Below, one piece after another: positions 6,378-11,586 of a DNA stretch of 12,623 bases. The position numbers and the translations under genes are program-made. Under the pieces are notes generated by a model. That model was not told the origin of the DNA and did no database searches. It worked only from the letters and a program-made list of their open reading frames with translations. Position 1 is the first letter of the stretch; every line of letters begins with the position of its first letter. This DNA is from Actinomycetota bacterium. Lineage in GTDB: Bacteria; Actinomycetota; UBA4738; G016210805. The DNA is taken from assembly GCA_016210805.1 (NCBI GenBank), contig JACQTL010000002.1:1-12623 (forward strand), written 5' to 3'.

Positions 6378-6517
6378 GGGCCTCGCCTCCCATCCGACTC
6401 TACCCGACGCCCCTCTTGCCCACGGTCTCGATCCCAGCGGAAGAAGCGCAGCGACACCGCCGCGGTCACGTGGCCGTAGGACTTGCGGAGCCCCGAGACC
6501 TCGATGACCCGATCCAT
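6374..6517 (-). pseudogene. ABC transporter scar: ATPase N-terminus fused in frame to a possible permease C-terminus
   Basis: The 47-codon frame from the ATG at 6517 begins MDRVIEVSGLRKSYGHVTA, the standard first strand and A-loop region (Y14) of an ABC ATPase, but Walker A, signature and Walker B are all missing. It then reads AAVSLRFFRWD, which resembles the last residues of ABC-2 type permeases, where the final helix often ends in (A/V)R-x-FRW. The simplest reading is one large in-frame deletion that removed nearly all of an ATPase and its permease. The start lies 5 nt after the aldehyde dehydrogenase stop, and the stop overlaps the next gene's GTG by 4 nt, both typical of an operon. A stable product is doubtful. 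The ATPase part is convincing; the permease part is suggestive. Confidence 0.6.
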
Positions 6518-6522
6518 GCGGG

Positions 6523-8079
6523 CTAGCGGTCCAGGCGGAACCCCAGGTCGGCGGGGACGTCGGCGACGTCCATCTGGGCCTTCTGGAGCCGGCCGGAGTA
6601 GTCCCAGTTCATGGCCTGCCACCTGGTGAACTGGTCGAGGACCCAGATGCCGGCCTGCCGGCCACCGTTCCCCGATCGGCCGTTCCCGCCGAACGGAAGG
6701 TGCGCCTCGGCCCCGGAGGTCGAGTTGTTCACGCTCACCATCCCCGCCGAGATGCGCTCCCGGAACCGGAACACGAAGAGCGGGTCCCGCGTGTAGATCG
6801 ACGAGGAGAGCCCGTACCCGTGCCCGTTGGCCAGGTCCATGGCCTGGTCGATGGTGGAGAACGAGGCCACCCCGACGATGGGGCCGAACGTCTCGGTGAG
6901 GTAAAGGTCGTCGCCGGCCGTCACGCCGTCCACGATCGTGGGGTGGACGTACAGGCCCTCGTCCGGATCGCCCACGAACCCCTCCCGCGGGTTCTCCCGG
7001 GAGATCCGTCCGGTCCCCGACGACCCGTACAGCTTGTGGTGGGGGCCGATCATCTCGAGCCAGGCGTCGAACCGGCGGCAGAACCTCTCGTTCATCATCG
7101 GGCCGTACAGGACGTCCTCCATCGGGTCCCCGATGGCCGCCCCCTCGACCGCCCCGGCCAGCCTGGAGAGGAACTCGTCGTGGACGGCCTCGTGCACGAT
7201 GGCCGTCCCCAGCGACGTGCACCGCTGCCCGGCCGTCCCGAAGCCGCTGAACAGGGCGCCCTCCACGGCCAGGTCCAGGTCGGCGTCGGGCATCACCACC
7301 AGCGGGTTCTTGCCGCCGAGCTCCAGGCAGGGGGACTGGAGGTGCCGCCCGCACAGCTCCCCGATCCTCCGCCCGACCTCCGTCGATCCGGTGAACCCGA
7401 CCTTGTCCACGACGCCTTCCTCCAGGGCCCGCTCCAGCCCCTCGAACGCCACCGGCCCCTCGGCCAGGACCATCGAGAAGACCCCGTCCGGGATCCCCCC
7501 GTGGAGGAAGAGCTGGGAGAAGGCCTCGGCGATCGCCGCCGTGTACTCCGCCGGCTTCCACACCACGGCGTTCCCGCAGAGGAGGGCGGGGACCAGGTAC
7601 CAGGACGGCACGGCGACCGGGAAGTTCCCCGCGGTGACGATGGCGGCCACGCCGACCGGCGTCCGGAACGTGAAGAGCTGCTTGTCGGGCATCTCCGAGG
7701 GGACGGTCTGCCCGTAGAGGCGACGGCCCTCGCCCAGGAAGAACGAGCAGGTGTCCACGACCTCCTGCACCTCGCCCAGGGACTCCCTGTAGGGCTTGCC
7801 GATCTCGCGGGTGATCAGCCGGGCCAGCGGCTCCCTGTTCTCCTCGACCAGCCGCCCGATCTGCTGGATGGCCCGGCCCCGGACGGGGGCCGGGACGGCG
7901 GCCCATCCTCGTTGGGCCCGGCGAGCGGCCCGGCAGGCCTCGACGAACGTCTCCGCGTCCGCCAGGAGGGCCCGGGAGACCACCATGTCGAGGTGGGCGG
8001 GGTCGCGGACCTCCGTCTCCCCGGCCGGTCCCTGGCCGGTGGCCCGCCCGCCCACGATGGAGGAAACGGTCCTGGTCAT
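6523..8079 (-). CDS. NAD(P)-dependent aldehyde dehydrogenase, ALDH7-like
   Basis: A full-length 518-residue aldehyde dehydrogenase. Landmarks are N152 in TAGNFP, K175 in WKPAEYT, the FTGSTEVG nucleotide-binding turn (229-236), general base E253 in CLELGGKNP and nucleophile C287 in GTAGQRCTS. These are followed by ETFGPIVGV and the C-terminal SGAEAHLPFGGNGRSGNGGR. The GTAGQRCT context, LYGPMM and the WDYSG-type ending are closest by eye to the ALDH7 (antiquitin, alpha-aminoadipic semialdehyde) branch, which oxidises semialdehydes to acids, for example in lysine breakdown. Substrate cannot be fixed from sequence and no lysine catabolism genes are nearby. ATG at 8079 has GGAGGGG just upstream. 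It follows cutA by 43 nt and was apparently followed by an ABC transporter, now decayed, so it may once have acted with an importer or exporter. Confidence 0.95.
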   Translation of the reverse strand: MTRTVSSIVGGRATGQGPAGETEVRDPAHLDMVVSRALLADAETFVEACRAARRAQRGWAAVPAPVRGRAIQQIGRLVEENREPLARLITREIGKPYRESLGEVQEVVDTCSFFLGEGRRLYGQTVPSEMPDKQLFTFRTPVGVAAIVTAGNFPVAVPSWYLVPALLCGNAVVWKPAEYTAAIAEAFSQLFLHGGIPDGVFSMVLAEGPVAFEGLERALEEGVVDKVGFTGSTEVGRRIGELCGRHLQSPCLELGGKNPLVVMPDADLDLAVEGALFSGFGTAGQRCTSLGTAIVHEAVHDEFLSRLAGAVEGAAIGDPMEDVLYGPMMNERFCRRFDAWLEMIGPHHKLYGSSGTGRISRENPREGFVGDPDEGLYVHPTIVDGVTAGDDLYLTETFGPIVGVASFSTIDQAMDLANGHGYGLSSSIYTRDPLFVFRFRERISAGMVSVNNSTSGAEAHLPFGGNGRSGNGGRQAGIWVLDQFTRWQAMNWDYSGRLQKAQMDVADVPADLGFRLDR

Positions 8080-8122
8080 GGCTCCCCTCCGGTCGTCCTC
8101 GGTCCCGATGCTACCGCCCCGG

Positions 8123-8449
8123 TCACGGGCTCCGGCCGACCTGCTCCCGCAGCCACGCCAGGTAGTCGGCGCTCCCCGCCTCCACCGGGACGGCCAGGAC
8201 CTCCGGGACCTCGTAGGGGTGGATCTCCAGGATCGCCGACTCGACCTCGGGATACAGGTCCGCGGCGGTCTTCGCCAGGGCCAGCCACTCCTCTTCCCGG
8301 TGGACCTCGCCCCGCCACCGGTACACGCTGGCGATCGGTCCGACCACCTGGACGCAGGCCGCCAGGCTCGCCCCGACCAGGGCGTCGGCGATCCGGAGGG
8401 CGTCGTCCCGCGAACCCGTCGCCGTGACCACCTGCACGTACTCGCTCAT
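8123..8449 (-). CDS. cutA: CutA1 divalent-cation tolerance family protein
   Basis: A 108-residue protein matching CutA throughout: VQVVTATGSRDDALRIADAL, then AACVQVVGPIASVYRWRGEV, EEEWLALAKT and the signature EIHPYEVPEVLAVPV. CutA proteins are very stable cytoplasmic trimers with a ferredoxin-like fold, linked to copper or divalent-cation tolerance in E. coli, though the real function is unsettled. Length is typical. The ATG at 8449 lacks a Shine-Dalgarno; TAGCCT (8463-8458 on this strand) ends 8 nt before it, fitting a leaderless transcript. It is the first gene of the minus-strand block, 43 nt before the aldehyde dehydrogenase, and is divergent from the coiled-coil gene at 8585. Confidence 0.96.
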   Translation of the reverse strand: MSEYVQVVTATGSRDDALRIADALVGASLAACVQVVGPIASVYRWRGEVHREEEWLALAKTAADLYPEVESAILEIHPYEVPEVLAVPVEAGSADYLAWLREQVGRSP

Positions 8450-8457
8450 CGCACCGG

Positions 8458-8463
8458 AGGCTA
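8458..8463 (-). promoter_or_regulatory. Candidate -10 (TAGCCT) for leaderless cutA
   Basis: TAGCCT matches TANNNT and ends 8 nt before the cutA ATG, so the mRNA would begin at or within 2 nt of the start codon. No ribosome binding site is present, which supports leaderless initiation. Confidence 0.4.
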
Positions 8464-8546
8464 CCGGACCGGGAGCCCCGGAGGGCTAGGCCGTTCGGCC
8501 GCCCGCCGTACCCGGACGCCCGATACCGGAGCAAGCGTTGGGGCTG

Positions 8547-8558
8547 GCACGATCGTGC
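8547..8558. promoter_or_regulatory. 12-bp perfect palindrome GCACGATCGTGC, possible operator
   Basis: A perfect palindrome in the 135-nt region between divergent cutA and the coiled-coil gene, 26 nt before the ATG at 8585. It has no stem-loop geometry, so it is more like a binding site for a dimeric regulator. Nearby GGCCG-TT-CGGCC (8489-8500) is a second inverted repeat. Chance occurrence is quite possible in such GC-rich DNA. Confidence 0.3.
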
Positions 8559-8584
8559 GGGGATGCGCACAGGGAAAAAGGGGG

Positions 8585-8956
8585 ATGGACGTGGTCGGCG
8601 CAGGTGACGATCCGACCGGCGACGGGGCGACCGTCGTCGTTCCCGAGGTGGAGCTCTCCGGGCTGCCGGAGACCGTCGGGCACGAGGTGACCAGGATCCT
8701 GGGGGCGGCGCAGCTCGCCGCCGACCGGATCCGCACGGAGGCCCGCCGGGACGTCGCCGGGGTCCGGGCCCGGGCCGAGCGGCTCCAGGCCGGCCTGGAG
8801 GGCGTGCTCGGCGAGCTCCGCCGGGTGCTCGGCGAGGCCGGGGCGGACGCCCCCGGAGAGGACGCCCCACGGGCCGAGCCGGGAGACGCGGAGGGGCCGG
8901 ACGAGGAGGACGAGGAGCTCTCGGTCGTGGAGCAGCTCCGGCGCCTGGCCACCTGA
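8585..8956 (+). CDS. Small coiled-coil protein with acidic tail, function unknown
   Basis: A 123-residue protein. Residues ~1-24 are Gly/Asp/Val-rich and probably flexible. Residues ~25-80 (LSGLPETVGHEVTRILGAAQ, then ADRIRTEARRDVAGVRARAERLQAGLEGVLGELRRVL) form long amphipathic helices with heptad-like spacing, reminiscent of DivIVA-type coiled coils (ILxAAQxAAxxIRxEA) but without the DivIVA N-terminal membrane-binding motif. The rest is acidic and Pro/Glu-rich, ending in EDEELSVVEQLRRLAT. The frame is open far upstream through cutA and aldehyde dehydrogenase antisense, but the ATG at 8585 with AAGGGGG before it is the sensible start, since upstream sequence is low-complexity antisense translation. 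The thioesterase follows after 18 nt. Possible cytoskeletal or cell-division scaffold; this is only a guess from the helix pattern. Confidence 0.72.
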   Translation: MDVVGAGDDPTGDGATVVVPEVELSGLPETVGHEVTRILGAAQLAADRIRTEARRDVAGVRARAERLQAGLEGVLGELRRVLGEAGADAPGEDAPRAEPGDAEGPDEEDEELSVVEQLRRLAT

Positions 8957-8961
8957 ACCCT

Positions 8962-8967
8962 TATCCT
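8962..8967 (+). promoter_or_regulatory. Candidate -10 (TATCCT) for a leaderless thioesterase mRNA
   Basis: TATCCT ends 7 nt before the GTG at 8975 and no ribosome binding site is present, the geometry expected for leaderless transcription. The gene could also be read through from the upstream gene, whose stop is just before. Confidence 0.4.
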
Positions 8968-8974
8968 CGCCGGC

Positions 8975-9775
8975 GTGGCCGAGGTGAAAGAGGTGACCGA
9001 GGCCTTCTACGTCCCGGAGGGCGACCGCTACGTCCCCACGGCCTGGACGCGCGGCCCGTGGGGGCCGGACGCCCAGCACGCCGGCCCCCCGGCCGCGCTC
9101 CTGGGCCGGGCCGTCGAGGCCCTGGAGCCCGGCGACCTCGAGGTGGCCCGGTTCACGCTCGAGGTCCTCCGGCCGGTGCCCCTGGCCCCCCTGCGCGTGG
9201 AGGCCGGGGTGGTCCGGCCGGGGAGGAGGGTCCAGCTCGCCGAGGCCTCCCTGTTCGACCGGGAGGGCGAGGTGGCCAGGGCCACGGCATGGCGGATCCG
9301 GCCGGGAGACGGGGGAGGGGAGATCCCCGAGCGGGGGCTGGGCCGGCCACCGTTCGCCGGTCCCGACGAGACCCCCCGGCTGCCCGTGTTCGACCCCGGG
9401 TACGGGGAGAGCTACTTCACGGCGATCGAGTGGCGGGGGGCCAGGGGCAGGTTCCTGGAGCCCGGCCCGGCCAGCGCCTGGATGCGCCTGGCCGTCCCCC
9501 TCGTGGCCGGGGAGGAGCCGTCCCCCCTGTCCAGGGTCCTGGTCGTGGCCGACTCCGGGAACGGGATAAGCGCGGAGCTTCCCATGGCCCGGTTCTGGTT
9601 CATCAACGTGGAGCTCACCGTGCACCTGGTCCGGATGCCTGAAGGGGAGTGGGTGTGCGTGGACGCCGTGTCCCGCATCGACCCCCGGGGCATCGGCGTG
9701 GCCCAGAGCACGCTGTGGGATGAGCGGGGCCGGATCGGTTCCGGGAACCAGAGCCTCCTCGTCGCCCCCCGCTGA
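8975..9775 (+). CDS. Double-hotdog acyl-CoA thioesterase-like protein
   Basis: A 266-residue protein of the TesB-like 4HBT_3 type. The first hotdog has AFYVPEGDRYVPTAWTRGPW, the central-helix motif QHAGPPAALLGRAVEAL (usually HGGPPAAL) and strands FTLEVLRPVPLAPLRVEAGV. The second runs from about residue 155, with ARFWFINVELTVHLVRMPEG, WVCVDAVSRI and a closing GNQSLLV strand. Such proteins hydrolyse acyl-CoA thioesters in the cytoplasm; actinobacteria carry many copies and their substrates are mostly unknown. The family often has Asp in a (N-x-D)LTVHL motif; here it is Glu (NVELTVHL), which may be natural variation or reduced activity. The GTG at 8975 was chosen for the leaderless geometry; GTGs at 8984 and 8993 are alternatives. 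Confidence 0.85.
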   Translation: MAEVKEVTEAFYVPEGDRYVPTAWTRGPWGPDAQHAGPPAALLGRAVEALEPGDLEVARFTLEVLRPVPLAPLRVEAGVVRPGRRVQLAEASLFDREGEVARATAWRIRPGDGGGEIPERGLGRPPFAGPDETPRLPVFDPGYGESYFTAIEWRGARGRFLEPGPASAWMRLAVPLVAGEEPSPLSRVLVVADSGNGISAELPMARFWFINVELTVHLVRMPEGEWVCVDAVSRIDPRGIGVAQSTLWDERGRIGSGNQSLLVAPR

Positions 9776-9807
9776 GGGCCGGCGGTGGCGCTCCGGGGCG
9801 GACCGGA

Positions 9808-9835
9808 GGAATACCGCTCCCCCGTGCGGCGTTCC
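9808..9835 (+). promoter_or_regulatory. Candidate SigR-type ECF promoter (GGAAT-N18-GTT) for pirin, within an imperfect inverted repeat
   Basis: GGAAT at 9808-9812 and GTT at 9831-9833 are separated by exactly 18 nt, the consensus for Streptomyces SigR, the thiol-oxidative stress sigma factor. The transcript would start near 9840, leaving a ~29-nt leader with the pirin ribosome binding site. The same bases form GGAATACCGC / GCGGCGTTCC (8 of 10 paired, 8-nt loop), so it might instead be a terminator of the thioesterase gene. Confidence 0.45.
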
Positions 9836-9868
9836 ACGGCGTGACCCCCCGATCCGGAGGATGACCAC

Positions 9869-10831
9869 GTGCCTGCCCTGACCCCCGAAGACCCCACCGC
9901 GCTCCCCCGGGTCGCGCCGCCTCCCGCCGGGCGCGACCGCGCCGTCCTCGGCGTCGTCGACGCCCCCACGATGCTCGAGGGCGAGGGGTTCCAGGTCCGG
10001 CGAGCCACGGCCGGGGTCGACCTCCGGTACGCCGATCCCTTCCTCCTGCTGGACCACATGGGGGCGGTGGAGTACGCGCCCGGCGAGGCCAAGGGGGCCC
10101 CCGACCACCCCCACCGGGGCTTCGAGACCGTGACCTACATGATGGACGGGGAGCTCCGCCACCGGGACTCGAACGGCGGGGGCGGCCTGATCACCGACGG
10201 GGACACCCAGTGGATGACGGCGGGGGCCGGGATCGTCCACTCGGAGATGCCCACGGAGCGGATCCTGGCCGCGGGCGGCCTCTTCCACGGCGTCCAGATC
10301 TGGGTCAACCTCCCCGGCGCCGAGAAGTGGACCCCGCCCCGGTACCAGGACATCCGGGCCGGGGCGGTGGGCCTGGTGGCGTCGGCCGACGCCGGCGCGT
10401 ACGTCCGGCTGATCTCCGGCGACCTGGGCGAGGTCCGGGGGCCGGGGACCACCCGCACGCCCATAACGGTGGCCCACGCGACGATCGCGCCCGGGGCGCG
10501 CCTGCGGGTCCCGTGGCGCCCGGAGTTCAACGCCCTGGCCTACGTGCTGGCCAACCGGGGGGCCGTGGGGTCGGAGGGCCGGCCGATCGGGGAGGGCCAG
10601 ATCGCGGTCTTCGGGGACGGGGACGTGATCGAGGTCCGGGCCGACGAGCGTCCGGAGGGGCCGTCACCCCACCTGGAAGTCCTGCTCCTGGGAGGTCGCC
10701 CGATCGGGGAGCCCATCGCCTGGTACGGCCCGTTCGTGATGAACACGAAGCAGGAGATCGTCGACGCGATCGATGACTACCGGGCCGGGCGGATGGGGTC
10801 GATCCCGGCGGAGCGGGCCGGGCCCAAGTAG
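9869..10831 (+). CDS. Pirin family protein
   Basis: A 320-residue bicupin. The N-terminal cupin has the four iron ligands of pirin: H80 and H82 in DHPHRGFETVTYMMDGEL, H124 and E126 in GAGIVHSEMP. FHGVQIWVNLP leads to the interdomain region, and the C-terminal Pirin_C part ends with IAWYGPFVMNTKQEIVDAID and RAGRMG, as usual. Some pirins are iron-dependent quercetin dioxygenases and others are redox-sensitive regulators; which applies here cannot be told. The first ~25 residues are a Pro-rich extension. GTG at 9869 has GGAGG at 9856-9860, 8 nt upstream; an ATG at 9861 is out of frame. A SigR-like promoter match precedes it, agreeing with an oxidative stress role. Its stop lies inside the palindrome shared with the converging gene. 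Confidence 0.95.
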   Translation: MPALTPEDPTALPRVAPPPAGRDRAVLGVVDAPTMLEGEGFQVRRATAGVDLRYADPFLLLDHMGAVEYAPGEAKGAPDHPHRGFETVTYMMDGELRHRDSNGGGGLITDGDTQWMTAGAGIVHSEMPTERILAAGGLFHGVQIWVNLPGAEKWTPPRYQDIRAGAVGLVASADAGAYVRLISGDLGEVRGPGTTRTPITVAHATIAPGARLRVPWRPEFNALAYVLANRGAVGSEGRPIGEGQIAVFGDGDVIEVRADERPEGPSPHLEVLLLGGRPIGEPIAWYGPFVMNTKQEIVDAIDDYRAGRMGSIPAERAGPK

Positions 10832-10854
10832 TCCGTAACGGACTACTGGCCCGG
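10818..10854. terminator. Bidirectional palindromic hairpin between convergent genes
   Basis: Bases 10827-10847 are a perfect palindrome, AGTAGTCCGT-A-ACGGACTACT, whose arms hold the TAG of pirin (10829-10831) and the TAG of the minus-strand SHOCT gene (10843-10845). CCGGGCC (10818-10824) and GGCCCGG (10848-10854) extend the stem after a 2-nt bulge, giving roughly 15 bp around a GTAAC loop. No U-tract follows on either side, as is common for actinobacterial terminators. Confidence 0.7.
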
Positions 10855-11124
10855 AGGGGCCGGACCCGACGCCGAGGCGGGGCCAGAGGGCGGCGTGCCG
10901 GTCAGCACCGACCGGCGCTCCAGGAACTCCTCGCGCGAGATCTCGCCGCGCGCGTAGCGCTCCTCCAGGATCCCGAGCGCCTCGCTCGATGGGGCCCGGG
11001 GCGCGTCCCCGCCGCCCGGGCGGCGGACCAGCGCTACCAGCAGCCAGACGAGGATCACCCAGAAGGAGATCCAGACCAACCCGCCGAGCATCCACCAGCC
11101 CGGAGACCACCACCGGTGATCCAC
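10843..11124 (-). CDS. Single-pass membrane protein with SHOCT domain
   Basis: A 93-residue protein. One strongly hydrophobic Trp-rich segment at about residues 11-34 (WMLGGLVWISFWVILVWLLV) is followed by a basic/flexible linker and a SHOCT motif at about 47-72 (LGILEERYARGEISREEFLE). SHOCT is a short oligomerisation or docking motif commonly found at the C-terminus of bacterial membrane proteins. The end is a Pro/Ser/Gly tail. GTG at 11124 follows the stop of the PspC gene by one base, so the two are almost certainly translationally coupled; GGGGAGG upstream provides a ribosome binding site. Likely orientation is N-out with SHOCT in the cytoplasm, given the RR following the helix. No precise function is known. 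Confidence 0.85.
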   Translation of the reverse strand: MDHRWWSPGWWMLGGLVWISFWVILVWLLVALVRRPGGGDAPRAPSSEALGILEERYARGEISREEFLERRSVLTGTPPSGPASASGPAPPGQ

Positions 11125-11204
11125 GTCACGGCCTCCCCTCGAGGTCCCTGCGGATCCCGGCCAGCTCCTCGGCCGAGATCTCGCCCCGGGCGAAGCGCTC
11201 CTCC
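10937..11204 (-). repeat. Homologous 30-nt SHOCT coding segments (10937-10966 and 11175-11204)
   Basis: The segments beginning gagatctcgcc at 10937 and 11175 match at 27 of 30 positions and both encode EER-(Y/F)-ARGEIS. They lie in the two adjacent SHOCT genes, indicating related domains from duplication or strong conservation. Confidence 0.75.
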
Positions 11205-11425
11205 GCGATGCGAACCGCGGAGCCGGCGGCGCCGGCCGGCGCCTCCCTTGTCCGGGGCACGACGCTCCACTGGATGACGTAGGCGAGGAGGCCCCACCCC
11301 ATCAGCCCGGCCACCACCCAGCCCACCCGGACCAGGGTGGGGTCCAGCCCGAAGTACTCGGCCATCCCGCCGGCCACCCCGGCGAGCTTCCGGTCGGTCT
11401 CCGACCGGGTCAGCTGCCCCCGCAT
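11126..11425 (-). CDS. PspC-domain membrane protein with C-terminal SHOCT
   Basis: A 99-residue protein. Residues 1-58 are a PspC domain: LTRSETDRKLAGVAGGMAEY then FGLDPTLVRVGWVVAGLMG and a transmembrane helix (about 32-53), ending VVPRT. A SHOCT motif follows at about 70-96 (RIAEERFARGEISAEELAG). PspC proteins belong to envelope (phage-shock) stress responses, sensing or protecting membrane integrity; many actinobacterial PspC proteins stand apart from pspA, as here. ATG at 11425 has AAGGAGGG 7 nt upstream. The stop is one base before the next gene's GTG. A -10-like TACCGT (11454-11449) would give a short leader with that ribosome binding site. The pair probably forms a small membrane complex through SHOCT; that is inference. 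Confidence 0.92.
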   Translation of the reverse strand: MRGQLTRSETDRKLAGVAGGMAEYFGLDPTLVRVGWVVAGLMGWGLLAYVIQWSVVPRTREAPAGAAGSAVRIAEERFARGEISAEELAGIRRDLEGRP

Positions 11426-11486
11426 GGGTCAACCCTCCTTCCAACCGGACGGTAACGCGAGTCTGTTCGCCCGGCCACCGCAGCTT

Positions 11487-11512
11487 CCCGGATGCCGGGC
11501 CCGGGTGCCGGG
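11487..11512. repeat. Tandem 13-bp near-palindromes in the divergent promoter region
   Basis: CCCGGATGCCGGG (11487-11499) is followed without a gap by CCCGGGTGCCGGG (11500-11512). The units differ at one base and each is CCCGG-NTG-CCGGG, an inverted repeat with a 3-nt centre. Between the PspC and oxidoreductase genes this arrangement suits a tandem operator, though GC-rich bias can produce such sequence. Confidence 0.45.
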
Positions 11513-11574
11513 GCCGGACGGACCGCAGGTCGGGGGCGGTTGGGCCCGGTTCGGACCGGCCCCCGCGCCCCGCG

Positions 11575-11580
11575 TACGAT
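11575..11580 (+). promoter_or_regulatory. Candidate -10 (TACGAT) for a leaderless oxidoreductase mRNA
   Basis: TACGAT is a good TANNNT match ending exactly 6 nt before the GTG at 11587, so transcription would start on the start codon. There is no Shine-Dalgarno in the preceding bases, consistent with leaderless expression. Confidence 0.5.
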
Positions 11581-11586
11581 GGCGCC

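Noticed and set aside
6374..7906. Long 510-codon frame overlapping the aldehyde dehydrogenase
   Set aside because: Only its last 47 codons, after the ALDH stop, resemble a protein (the ABC relic). The rest is an out-of-frame shadow.
6700..8427. 575-codon plus-strand open frame opposite the aldehyde dehydrogenase and cutA
   Set aside because: Antisense shadow caused by high GC. The opposite strand carries all ALDH and CutA catalytic or signature motifs.
7796..8584. Upstream extension of the coiled-coil gene frame
   Set aside because: Antisense to ALDH and cutA, no motif; the ATG at 8585 with a purine-rich ribosome binding site is sufficient.
8486..10477. 663-codon minus-strand open frame opposite the coiled-coil, thioesterase and pirin genes
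   Set aside because: It spans three convincing plus-strand genes and their gaps and shows only compositionally biased sequence.
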